Below, piece after piece: positions 12,781 through 23,675 of a stretch of 64,000 bases of DNA. A model generated the notes under the pieces. The model was not told where the DNA came from. It was given only the letters and a program-made list of their open reading frames with translations, and did no database searches. The DNA is from Microvelia longipes (taxonomy: Eukaryota; Arthropoda; Insecta; Hemiptera; Veliidae): NCBI GenBank assembly GCA_018340805.1, contig JACMZG010001908.1, forward strand, positions 19,208,379 through 19,272,378. The letters are read 5' to 3'. A program made the position numbers and the translations under genes. Position 1 is the stretch's first letter, and each line of letters opens with the position of its first letter.

Positions 12781-13689
12781 GAAAATTCCATAGCTCTTTA
12801 ACTTTTTGTTTGTAAGTTTTTCTTGCATTTATATATTTATGGGTGCGACGAAGTAATATATATAAACCAAGTAATATATAACCCATGTAAAAAATCAGAC
12901 ATGCTTGATCGGCTAATATATAAAATATAAAAATAAATGAGCTAAAATTAGAATAACTGGGTATGAGCCTTCTAGGATTTACAGTTTTTGTGTTCTATTT
13001 TATTGGCAGCACTGATAATTTAAGGCGAATTTTACTTTTTTCGTGTTTTGAACATTATTATGTACTTGCTGGTTAAAGAAGTTTGAATTGAATAATTGTA
13101 ACAAAAGAAGAAAGAAACTGCGGTAAAGGTATATTAAATGTTTTTAAGCTTTTGATAATTATACAGACAAAAGTTTATTGCCTTAAATAACATAAAATTA
13201 TGAAAACTATGATTATATTAAAAAGCTTATGGTTAATTCTTACATATTGTATTCTACTATATTCTACTATTATATTCTTACATTACCAATAAAAATAAAT
13301 ATTTGATGGGAAAAAACTCTTATGACATGCAAAAATATTAAAAGTTGAGTAGGGCGCACAAAAAATAAAAGTTTTATAAGCCGCTCGTTTTAAGTAATTT
13401 AAACAAACTTAGTATTTAAAGAATCACTTAATCCTCTATTAGATGTGACAAATTATCTTTTTCACCCAAATTATAAACATTTTATACTTAAAAGTAAAAA
13501 GCAACCCAATAAAAACAATAATGTCGAATACCGTAAATAGTTTGTTTTTGTTTACATGGATAAAACAAGATGGCTGCGCCCATAAAAATTTTTGAAACAA
13601 CTTCCTGGTGGACAAAATGTAAACTACATGTCTGACAGAAATCACGTTTGTTTCTCTACTTAGTTTATATATTACTTTAGTCGTAGCAT
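12781..13689. other. AT-rich non-coding sequence
   Basis: No gene seen. A minus-strand open frame over 13439-13843 is partly composed of family A sequence and is best explained as chance. Confidence 0.5.
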
Positions 13690-13845
13690 TTAGGCTTTGG
13701 ATAATCATTCTACTTTGAGGTTGAGTGTATAGCGAGACTAAAAATACATCTTTAAGCTTTGGAAAATTATGACATTCTGAGAACGAGCAAAGCGGTCTGA
13801 TGTGAGGAAATGAACCGAGGTACCCTGTACCCAATATTTTCACAT
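13690..13845 (+). repeat. Dispersed repeat family A, 3' fragment
   Basis: It contains gacattctgagaacgagcaa, gtctgatgtgaggaaa and gaggtaccctgtaccca. The upstream part (aagctttggaaaattatgac in place of the usual sequence) is shared with the inverted fragment at 46180-46385, marking another subfamily. Confidence 0.7.
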
Positions 13846-14351
13846 TATTTTTTATATATATTTGTATGAAAAATGATCTGTGATGTATTTATTGCTTTCT
13901 CGCTGTCGTATTTATACAAGCGATGGAGTATCTAAATTTCTAACATCATGATATTTATTTGATTATATTGTTTTTCTATTTAAATAAAAAGGTATTGTCA
14001 AAATATTTTCAGTTTCAGGGTATTCAGAATAATATTAAATTTATTTCTATATATAGCAAGTAGACAACCTTGTAGCTTGCCAACGTTGTATTTGATTTTT
14101 ATCTTGTTAAGTATAAAGTTGACGTTGTAACATATTATTTAAACAATAGCTTCTATGAACTACTTTGACAAATTAGATGATAACGAGTCACGCATGGTCT
14201 TTCCAACGCTTCTGTCATGCTTCTTAGTCAAATTAAGTTTTTTACTTTACTTTTCTATATATCAGATACAAATTTTACCATGGAATAAAATTCCAGGAAT
14301 GGTTAGCAGGACAGTCAATTTTTTTAATTTTTTTTAGTTTTATATTTAATT

Positions 14352-14640
14352 TTACTTTTCCTCATTTACACTGTAGGAAAATAGGAAATAAGGAAATAAG
14401 AATAGGAAATAAGAATAGGAAATAGGAATAGGAGATAAGGAAATAAGAATAGGAAATAAGGAAATAAGAATAGGAATAGGAAAATTGTTGTGTTTGCACA
14501 AGAGCCGAAACCGGGATTTGGCCAGAATTATCTGTTTCAGGAGGCGTAGCTTCCTGAAACGGATAGAGCTTTTCCTCACCATGTGGTATCGAAAAGTTCT
14601 GAGGTATCCTGTACCTGTTTCCCCTAAAATCATTTTCGGA
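14352..14640 (+). repeat. Repeat family A, internally deleted copy carrying a minisatellite
   Basis: It starts acttttcctcatttacactg and continues after the inserted minisatellite with gtgtttgcacaagagccgaa, gaaaccgggatttggcc and attatctgtttcaggaggcg. It then skips to the 3' end (cctcaccatgtggtatcgaa, gaggtatcctgtacctg). About 500 bp of the full-length element is missing. Confidence 0.75.
14376..14482 (+). repeat. GGAAATAAGAATA-type minisatellite
   Basis: Variable units of about 6 to 13 bp (ggaaataa, gaataggaaataa, ggaatagga) run for about 105 bp. The array sits exactly where full family A copies read tataggaaaagtattgtg, so it appears to have expanded from the element's own taggaaa segment. 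Confidence 0.9.
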
Positions 14641-16123
14641 AATACATTCCTCTATGTAATCAATTCTAGATACTCAATTTGGCGATTACCTAAATGGCGG
14701 ACATGTAATAAATAATGTTCAGTGAGACTACATGTTGTTTTAAACGTATTGTTTATCATTTAATATTTATTAAAAGGTAAAATTATAAAGGTATTTATAA
14801 TACCTTTTACTTTGAAGTATACTTTGTATATTCATAAATATTTAATCTAATATTTTTATAAGGCCTAGAAAAACTTTGCGGCATGCCTGGTTTGATTATC
14901 AAGCATGATAATCAAACAGATTATCAAGTTTTATTTAAATTGTTTTATTAAAAAAGTTGAAATTGTGAATCGTTGACTTGAAGTGTATAGTAAAAAATAT
15001 TAAAACAACCTTTAGTATAAGCTATAGTTTTGTGAGCCTTTAAACTTTCTTTTTTAGGATAGCTTTGAGACTTGTATGATCGTGGATATTTTCTCCGTAG
15101 CATATTCTAAGATGTATAATCTCCTGTTTTATAGCGAATATATCTTATTTAGCATATTCTCTTTCATCGTGTATACATTACTGGACCTTTAAACTGTTAC
15201 TTTAAATGCATCATCTAAACCAATATACTCTGTGCAAATAAGAGACAATCTCTTAGCGACGTTGCGTTTTACAAATATGATTTTTGATGAAAAATATGAT
15301 ATGAATACTGCGAGAAATCTGTTATATTAAAAATATTTTTTTAATAAATCAAGTTGATTCTTATTCGGATTTTTTTTCCTAAAAACATATTTTTATATTG
15401 AAAGCTAAGAAGCTACTTTCAGCAGATGTGTATATTGTCAAGCGTAAGAGTTGGTTGACAGAATGTTGGCGAATTTCCATTGAAAAAGTTCGTTAATGGG
15501 AGGAGTTCCATAGCAAAAGTGTGGCCGAAATTCTTTTAAAACGTCAAATTTGGAGAACGCGTTATCTCTCTGTTTTGAATAAAATACAATAAAAATCTCG
15601 AAAAATACTTTTTTGTAAAATAACAAAATGAATTATTAATTAAAGACATAGACCGAAATAAACCGACATCTTATAATACGTATAACCATAGTTTGAGGTT
15701 CCAGAAAAATGATACACTGAATTGGCTAAACGAAGACCTAATAGTCAGGGGGAGGGGCAATAATTGCTATAAAATATTTCATATTTTAAAACGAATTAAT
15801 ATTTATTAATCAAAGTATAAAAAAATCAATTTTGAAAAGGACATGAACCAAAGTATTAAAGAACTGTTCATTGTGACATCTATCTAATTTGTCAATTCAA
15901 TCAGCAAAAGTTTTAAATGATCGGCATTATAAAGGTTAAAATATTTTACTTTTTAAAAGATATTTATTAATTTTTTAAAGACGCTTAATTTACCTCTATA
16001 AGTAACAAAACATTCTTGATATTTTTTGTTACTAACCGTGGTAAATAACTAACAAAAGCCTAATATACGGTCAATAGCACAAACATGTGGGGTGTGTTTT
16101 TTGGCTCGAAGTTGAATGAACGC
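14641..16123. other. AT-rich non-coding sequence
   Basis: No coding region recognised. A perfect hairpin tttgattatca/tgataatcaaa lies at about 14892-14917. Confidence 0.5.
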
Positions 16124-16493
16124 TGAGGTCCGCAAGCCGGGCGAATTTTTTTCTTTGTTCATAACAATCAATTTATTTCTTAACTCTCCAGTTTATGCTT
16201 CATAACTTGTGAAGTAGTTTATAAATTTTTTAAAAGATATAAGCTCATTTTAAAGAGTAGCATAAAGCAAGAAAAAATTGTTACATAGAGCTAATTTTGG
16301 AAGACAAAATATAGTTTTGTATGACATACGGGATAAATATGCGCTTATCATTTAAGCAATTTATAAAAAAAATTGAATTACAAGTAGTACTGCTGCTGTT
16401 TAGATTACAAAGCATAAACCATAATCTTAAGGAAGTAATATATTGCTGAGTTAAGGAGTAAGCAGGGAAATTCACCAGGCTTGCGCACCTTCA
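16124..16493. mobile_element. Family E terminal-inverted-repeat element
   Basis: The left end (tgaggtccgcaagccgggcg from 16124) and the complement of the right end (tgaaggtgcgcaagcctggt, ending 16493) match along the termini. Homology continues inward for roughly 100 bp on each side: agttatgaagcataaac on the minus strand at the left, attacaaagcataaacc at the right. The 370-bp element has no coding capacity. Right-end sequences of the same family occur at 51170-51505 and 63530-63775. The superfamily is not determined. Confidence 0.7.
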
Positions 16494-16895
16494 CTACACA
16501 ATTTTCGTGTCAGCACTGTAAGTCTTAGAAAAGTGTTAGATATTTTCACGGCAAAAGACAAATATTTGTTTCTTCTTTTTCTTCTTGTAAAAGCGTTAAG
16601 TGTGTGCTTGGTATTGTGAAAAATCAAGATCGAACAAGTGTTGTGTAGATCAAGTGAGAGGGAATAAACTTTCTTCCTTACCTATATAATGTAGATTTTC
16701 ACCTAATATAATAGTGTAAACACGCCAACAGCATCACAATATTTTCTTACTAATACTAGAGTAAAATCTTACTGCATACCCCCACCCCATCCTCTTATCC
16801 CTTTCGTATTTTAGCAATTACCATGCGGTAGCACGTTCTATGCAATATATACCCGATAGGTAATAACACACTATATACACTTAATCCAAAAACCT

Positions 16896-16943
16896 ATATA
16901 TATATATATATATAATATATAATATATATATATATATATATAT
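16896..16943. repeat. (TA)n microsatellite
   Basis: TA tract with two phase breaks (ataatatataatata). Confidence 0.95.
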
Positions 16944-17787
16944 TTATCCTTATTAGAATATGTATATATGCTTTAGCTTTAGTCAAACCTATTTTCTATG
17001 TTTATTCCCTTGTCGTATAGGTGGGAAACTTGAAATATGTGATCATGCTATAAACCTCATCTAGTTAACATTTGCTCGGTTTATAATTTCATGCTTTAAA
17101 ACTATTCCTTACTTAAATAGTTAGTTAAATACTAATCTTGTTATTAATACATAAATCTCACATCGCGTAACAATCTGTTGATAATGCTTTCTATTCAATA
17201 TATGTATTTATTTTCAAGTATGTTTGTTAAAGCTTCACTTAAAATAAATAAGTATGTAATTTTACATCCATTTAAATATTTAGTTTGTGAGAGTAGCTTC
17301 CAAATGATATCGCGTCTTAACCTTGCCTTTTTGCTTTATATTTTGTGTATTTTTTGTACATGGAAGGGGGCAACCTTAATCTCTATGTAGAAATATTTAA
17401 ATAAGAGGATTCTTAAGAAAATATGATATATTAAAATGTTGAACGAAGTCTTAACTTGTTTTCATTGCTCTTATTTGATATAACCTTTTACTTCCTTATC
17501 TTCTAACATGAGGAGGAAGCATTGCTTTAGCAAAAAGCCTAACACTCACTTTTTTTATCAAATGGCGACGTTTCAGCACCTACAGATCTCTAAGTTAAAA
17601 AAATGTGGGTCTGTATGTATGTGAACTTTCCTTTACACGCCTCTGCTCAAAAGGCATATCCAATTTTAAAGCGACAAAAAAACCTCTACTAAGAAAAACA
17701 GAGCCAGTTTTCGTTCTCACGATCATCGTCAGTGCCTTACGCAACAAATTTAAATTAAAAAATTGAAAACTTGCATACCTTCTAAAA
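16944..17787. other. AT-rich non-coding sequence
   Basis: No gene or element recognised. Confidence 0.5.
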
Positions 17788-18531
17788 ATAGGGTACGGGG
17801 TACCTCGGAACTTTCCTCATCACATCGTATTTGCTACGCTCATCCTTAAATATTAAATACATCTGTTTCATTTCCAGCGGTCACAAATCCAGGCACTGAC
17901 AACAATTGACGCTGCTTAACTTTTATGATCCAAAAAAATCATAGATATCCTTGTATTGATACGAAACTTGGTGCGCTTATTTATTACGCAAAGGTATAAG
18001 GTACACGTTCGTATAAGGTACATTTGTACCGAATTTCAAGTCATTTGGATTATTTTCCATTTTTACATTAAAAAAAAACGTACACAAGTCATTTAATAAA
18101 AATTGAACTAATCCTAATAATGAGATGATACTTGGCACTTATATTAGTCTTTTACATGTACCAAAACTCAAATTAATTGCATTTTGATGAAAATGTGCTG
18201 CGTTTTATAATTTTTCGAAATTTGCCCTAAGTCATTATTGCTGGTTAATGACGTCATAAAAATATTTTCCGGATAGCACAACTACACGTATAGACTGATT
18301 TTCGTACTAAGTTTCAACTCTCTAGCATAAATACACTGGGAGCTACGATGGTAATAGACACACATACAGATAGAAACTTTGATAAATCTTTAAACTTCCT
18401 TGAGACTTCCTTAGACTTCCTTTGAGGCCTTTAAACTCCTGAAACGGACAATTAAATGACATCCCGGTCTCGGATTGTTTTTGTAAACAATACTTTTTCT
18501 ATATACCTTCGGTATAAATGAGGAAAAGTAA
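17788..18531 (-). repeat. Dispersed repeat family A, near full-length copy
   Basis: Read on the minus strand, it runs from acttttcctcatttatacc through the palindromic ccgaaggtatatag segment, atccgagaccgggatgtca, the tagctcccagtgtatttatg block, ttgtgctatccggaaaata, aatgacgtcattaac, and atttggtacaaatgtacctt. It ends with gaggtaccccgtaccc. It has no terminal inverted repeats, no shared long open frame and no A-tail, so its class is unknown. Together with 56672-57465 it defines the whole family. Confidence 0.85.
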
Positions 18532-18596
18532 AAAACGTCAAGAAATATATACGACTGGTCCAATAATAAAAGTTGACTTTAAAATAAAATTAAATA

Positions 18597-19100
18597 AGAG
18601 GATAAAATTATTAGATTTCGGGGTCAAGCCAACTAGGCATAATAAAGTGGCGTCATCTCATAGTTTTTAAAAAATCATGAAAAATTACGACAAAATGAAA
18701 AAAACCGGCTTTCAACCTAATACAGTTCATCCTCAGTGCCGGTGAGAAAAAGCTAATTTTTCCTCTTGAGTCTTGTTGTTAGATTTGAGACTAGATGGAG
18801 ACTCAAATCTAACAACAAGACTCAAGAGGAAAAATTAGCTTCTTCTCACCGGCACTGAGGAAGACCTGTATTAGGTTTGATTAAAAGTGTTTCTAATGAT
18901 TTTTTTAAGTATTCTGAATATAAAGAAACCTTAAACGCGTCTTTCGCTAGTAGGTTTCAGTTTTAATGAAACCTGGCTCAATAAAGGCAAATCAAGTTCT
19001 ATAAGTGGAAGAAATGATTAAATTTTGGGATTAATCCCACGCAGCGTATTAAAGTAGTGTATTTAAACTTTTTAAAAAACAATGTTGAAAAAAAAGTTCT
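18597..19100. repeat. Diverged direct repeats flanking a fold-back
   Basis: The stretches at 18597-18690 and 19012-19100 align as diverged direct repeats (aaattattagatttcgggg versus gattaaattttgggattaat; aataaagtggcg versus attaaagtagtg; gtttttaaaaaatcatgaaa versus ctttttaaaaaacaatgttg). The fold-back at 18664-18908 lies between them. They could be a duplicated target or diverged terminal repeats. Confidence 0.45.
18664..18908. mobile_element. Fold-back element with CTGAGGA/GAAA-type hairpin
   Basis: The inner arms are almost perfect inverted copies (left about 18708-18789, right about 18802-18872), including tgagtcttgttgttagattt and its complement. The outer parts of the arms are more diverged. 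The right arm ends ccggcactgaggaagacctg. Its core is nearly identical to the centre of the element at 19957-20738, only about 1.5 kb away. There is no coding capacity. Confidence 0.85.
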
Positions 19101-19956
19101 TAAATACTAAGAGGCCTCATTTTGTTTAAACGTGACAATATTATTTACTCCTATATAATTATAAAACAGTAGGTAGAAAAGCCTCGTTTTATGATTGGCA
19201 GCGAGTTTTAAATATCTATAAACATTTTTCTTGAATATTTACCCTTTTATTCTTAACATATTTTTTTCTTCAAAATTTAATTTGAATTGAAAATGTTTAA
19301 AAATCTAGGTTAGCAAACAAAGTTATTCTCGTAAGAAACGAAATTAAAATTTTCCTTTTCGAAGTTAAAAAATACGATGAATATTGAATTTTTTTTTTCG
19401 CAACCTTAAAGCTGTACTTACCCTAGATGTAAAGTATTGTCGATGAGAGGCGTCTATATCTGTCTAGCCTAATAATTATTATATTTACCTCACATCTCAA
19501 CTCTCTTACAATGCTGTAATCGTTTTTACTCAGCAAATAGAACTTATGCTTATTATTCGACTTGCTGAAAGTCTTAAAAATAAATTATTGACAATAGTAC
19601 AAACAGTTTCTGCTTTTTCAATTTTTGATATCCTGTCTAAAAGGATTAGTTTACTAAAGACTGAAAAGAAATTAAAAGCAGTAAGACGTTAGGAGCACAT
19701 GTGTTGCCTCTACTGATGAAACCCGGACCAAGAGTATTCGTACATCACAGCAATTATCTACTGTAGCTGAATCTTTAATTCCTTCTTATACGGGAATTTA
19801 AACGCTTTCGCTTGAACCTGTTTCCATTCAAAAGTTTCTTAAAACATTGCCTCAAAAATTTTGACTCAAATTTCAAATTTTGATTTTTCAATCAAATTTG
19901 AGTAAAAAATTAAATTAAAATCAAAATTAAGCTTTCAATCTTAACAGATCATCATC

Positions 19957-20738
19957 TGTGCCAAACCAACAAAATAAAAAATATATCACATACAATATTC
20001 TAAATAAAAATAAAATACTAGAATAAAAAGAAATACTATATGAGATGAATGCAAAATTAAAATAAAATAGGGAAGCAAAATAAATACATAGACAAAAAAA
20101 CAAATAAAGACGATATAAATAAAAATATAAAACATTAAATATATAAAAAATATAAGGATGTAAATAGAAGTCTATCCACAAATAAATTTCAACCGATGTA
20201 ATGATGACAAAACCGACTTTCAATCTAATACAGGTCATCCTCAGTGCCGGTGAGAAGAAGCTAATTTTTCCTCTTGAGTCTTGTTGTTAGATTTGAGTCT
20301 GCATCCAGTCTCAAATCTAACAACAAGACTCAAGAGGAAAAATTAGCTTCTTCTCACCGGCACTAAGGATGACCTGTATTAGGTTGAAAGCCGGTTTTGT
20401 CATCATAACATTGGTTGAAATTTATTTGTGGTTAGACTTTTATTTACATCCTTATGGTAAAAATCCACTTGCGCTTATAATTTAACTATATAAAAAATAT
20501 ATTTAATAAATATTTTAATATATATATTTAAAAATATTTTTTATATATTTAATGTTTTATATTTTTATTTATATTGTTTACTTTAATTGTTTTTTTTTTT
20601 TGTCTATGCATTTATTTTGCTTCCCTATTTTATTTTAATTTTGCATTCATCTAATTGTATTGTATTTATTTTTATTCTATTATGTTATTTATATTTAGAG
20701 CATTTTATGTGATTTATTTTTTACTTTGTTGGTAATGC
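19957..20738. mobile_element. Large fold-back element
   Basis: Long inverted arms: the left arm (19957-20290) includes gaatgcaaaattaaaataaa and ggatgtaaatagaagtctat, both found complemented in the right arm (20307-20738). The right arm has an extra segment of about 85 bp (about 20456-20540). The centre (20221-20385) is nearly identical to the fold-back at 18.7 kb and holds CCGGC-ACTAAGGAT-GACCT..AGGTT-GAAA-GCCGG. A minus-strand open frame over 19927-20238 is just arm sequence. Confidence 0.85.
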
Positions 20739-20794
20739 ACTAAAGTGACAAAATTAAGAAACATTAACACTAAATGTTTTCAAAGAATAAAAAA

Positions 20795-20835
20795 AAATAT
20801 ATTGGAAAGCATACTTTTATTATTAGTCATTAGTT
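20795..20835 (+). repeat. Short direct repeat D, copy 1
   Basis: ttggaaagcatacttttatt followed by attagtcatta recurs almost exactly at 21342-21375. Sequence upstream (aacactaaatgttttcaaag versus aacaccaaatgtcttcgatg) also matches, so about 75 bp is duplicated with a spacing of about 545 bp. Confidence 0.7.
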
Positions 20836-21097
20836 TAATTCCAATGTACCCCCTGTACCGGATTTTATATTTACATTATTAATATTTTCAATATATTTTT
20901 TACAATTTTCAAGCTCAACTAATGAATAAAACATAGTCAACGCATCAATTCATGTCTTTTATTCCCTTTATTCCGAGAAATTACTCTGTCTATCATCTTT
21001 GTCAGATGCTTCAACAATTGAAAACGAGATTGATTTTATTTTCAGAATTTTCAATTTAACTTCTATATTGTCTAAGTTAAACTAGGTTAAACACGTT

Positions 21098-21119
21098 TAT
21101 ATATATATATATATATATA

Positions 21120-21166
<47 letters not shown>

Positions 21167-21180
21167 TATATATATATAAA
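21098..21180. repeat. (TA)n microsatellite
   Basis: TA tract with several ataatata phase breaks. Confidence 0.95.
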
Positions 21181-21299
21181 TGCTCCCTTGACCAAAAGTA
21201 TATTATTCCCTTGTTAATTTTGAACCATTTGATATACATAATGAGTCTTCGGGTACTTTTTTGTGCAAACGTAACTTATTTTTAGTGGTTTAGTTAACT

Positions 21300-21375
21300 T
21301 CAAATCAACACCAAATGTCTTCGATGAAATAAAAAATGTAAATTGGAAAGCATACTTTTATTGTTAGTCATTAAT
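21300..21375 (+). repeat. Short direct repeat D, copy 2
   Basis: Second copy of the 20795-20835 repeat, including aacaccaaatgtcttcgatg and ttggaaagcatacttttatt. Confidence 0.7.
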
Positions 21376-22904
21376 GAATAACAAAAAAGTTAAAATTTTA
21401 AAAAACTTTATTATAAAATATAATACGCATGTAGACCTTAAAGAGCATCAAATGTGCTAAGTTTTATCTTATTTATTTTATTTTCAGCTTCTTGTATCTG
21501 ATAGTTGAAATCGATTGAATCAACTGTTAATTTTACATATCTGGAAAAAAATTATTGTTAATTTATAAGAGTGGTTTATTAGCCAAATTTTATTATTTGA
21601 TTTATGGGAGGAAAAACAGTGTGACGGTATTGCCTTTTGAACAATTTTGCCATTGTGTATTTATTTTTATCAATTGCTGTTGTTAAAATGCAAATTTGAG
21701 GAATGTTTTTAGTTAAGAAAAGTATAAATAGGCAGTGTTTTACCTCAAGCGGTTTTAGACATAGAATCAGCTTCTTCGTTTTCCGGCACCGCTATATGCT
21801 CTTATCCAATTGAATGATACGTCACCAGTTTTTGACAGAGCACACGTTATATTTTTTATATGTATTATAAATGGAGAGTGGTTACAGCTGCTAAAGTTAT
21901 ACAGTGTTGAATGTCTGTATGTGTGTGTATATTTGGGAGTCTCTCATCGCAAAATTTGTACAAAAAACCTTGAGGTTTAGTTTTCTTAATACAACCTAAA
22001 ATTTTAAAGATATTATATTTCTTTTTAACTTTTGTTGGTACTTCTGACATTTTTTTGTACTAATTAATCAGAATAATAAAAAATTGAAAATTTCAAGTCA
22101 CTAAATGTTAAATGTTAGAATTAACCTGTATTACATTATTCTCTTAATAGCTTTAAAAATAAGTCGCGTTAATAGGTTTACTTAAACTGTCTCTATAGAA
22201 GTTGGATTCTAATTGGCTTCTAATTATTAGCTTGTTCCAACAGTTTCCCTGTCGAGTTCACACTATGAGAAAGTTATAACTAACTTCAAATGCATTGTAA
22301 CCATTATTGATTGAGTCGTATTGTCTTGCTCAATTCTAACCTTGTACATAGCATCCCAGTCTCTGATTAAACTCCATGTCCAATTCAATTAAGAAGCATT
22401 GACTTTTGATATTTCTTTTGTATATCAGTTTTAATGAATAAAGCGTTTTAGATCTTTGCTTGGTTATTTCCTTTAATGTATGTCTTCAAATAAATATGGC
22501 AGAAATTATTTTCTTTTTATAATTTTTTTAATGCTTCTGGTTTTACATTACTTTTTTATGGCGTTAGTTTTATATGTGTAATTTCTTTAGGTACGGCTTC
22601 TTTGTGTGTATTTTTTTGTTCCTTACTTCTATATTCGTGTTTTTCTTTTATTAAAGTTATCTTGCTACAAGTTATTGAATGTTTATTGATCTTGATACTT
22701 TCTTCTTTCGTCATGATACACAAGTCACAAATTCAGAGTGGACCATTGGCTCCTTGTATGATATCTTATTGGCAGTTTTTGAATAAACATGATTATTTTT
22801 AATCATTTTCTTATCTAATTATACTGTCAGAAATGTTTGCCAACTTGTTTAGTACGCTTATCAATGGTCCCATTATTAGTGTTAGTTCCATTTTTATCAA
22901 ATGA
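21376..22904. other. AT-rich non-coding sequence
   Basis: No gene recognised on either strand. Open frames at 21865-22050 (-) and 22602-22802 (+) have no domain and biased composition. Confidence 0.5.
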
Positions 22905-23252
22905 CTTAAAGGTTTTTTTTAAATTGTAAAAAATCGGAATATAATCCAATGGAGTCGAAATTTGGTACAAGTAGATATGTTTATACGTAATAAATAAGTA
23001 CTAAGTTTCGTTTCAATACGATAAGTATATCCTTGATTTTTGTTGCATTATAAAAATATAGCAGCATCGAGCGTGGTCAGTGTCTGTATGGGTTACAGCT
23101 AGGAATAAAACGGATATATTTATTATCTGAGGACGAGCGAAGTGAGTCTAAAGACATGTTGGAGTATTAATTTAACTACTTTTATATGCTGAGGGTGAGC
23201 GTAGCGAATCCGATATGACGAGGAATAGCTTCGAGGTACCCTGTACCGCTCC
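22905..23252 (+). repeat. Dispersed repeat family A, 3' half
   Basis: It contains gtcgaaatttggtacaagta, actaagtttcgtttcaatac, gcatcgagcgtggtcagtg, gaggacgagcgaagtgagtc, gaggtaccctgtacc. All blocks are in the same order as at 56672-57465. Confidence 0.85.
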
Positions 23253-23449
23253 TATTCTTTACTCTATAATTTTCTAATTCTAGCCCTGATATGATCTTGC
23301 GACAATTCTTCTGTAATCCAATCCGTTTTTCTATTATATACAAGTACTTTTGTTTTATTTTTCTATTTTAGAATTTAAAGTTACTAGAGCATATTTACTA
23401 CGTAGTTCAAGTAAAATTGTTAATTGATATTATAAAAAATTGTACAAAT

Positions 23450-23488
23450 ATAGTATAGTATACTAGTATTAGTATACTTATACTATAC
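23450..23488. repeat. Imperfect palindrome of TATACT units
   Basis: agtatagtatactagta is followed by a near-complement, ttagtatacttatactatac. Confidence 0.85.
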
Positions 23489-23522
23489 TCCTTGGTAATA
23501 ATACTTATTGTCTTTTTTCTCC

Positions 23523-23675
23523 CATTATCTTACCCAAGGGGCCAGCGCCCTTAGATTAGCAAGTAGGAGTCATTTTATTTTCTTTGTTATATATATTTTC
23601 ATAATTAAATAATGAAAATAAAATTACCCCTTATAGCTGACCTAAGGGTGCTTGGCCCCAATAGTAAGGTATTAG
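23523..23675. mobile_element. Hairpin MITE
   Basis: The left arm (23523-23590) reads attatcttacccaaggggcc then agcgcccttagattagc. The right arm (23605-23675) read on the minus strand gives ataccttactattggggcc then aagcacccttaggtcagc. The arms also share tcattttattttc. About 150 bp with no coding capacity; no second copy was seen in the window. Confidence 0.7.

Noticed and set aside
13439..13843. The longest open frame in the window (134 codons, minus strand)
   Set aside because: Part of it is inverted family A repeat and the rest is AT-rich with no domain; frames of this length are expected by chance a few times at this base composition and window size.
19927..20238. 103-codon minus-strand frame rich in aromatic residues
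   Set aside because: It coincides with the left arm of a fold-back element and reads low-complexity AT sequence.
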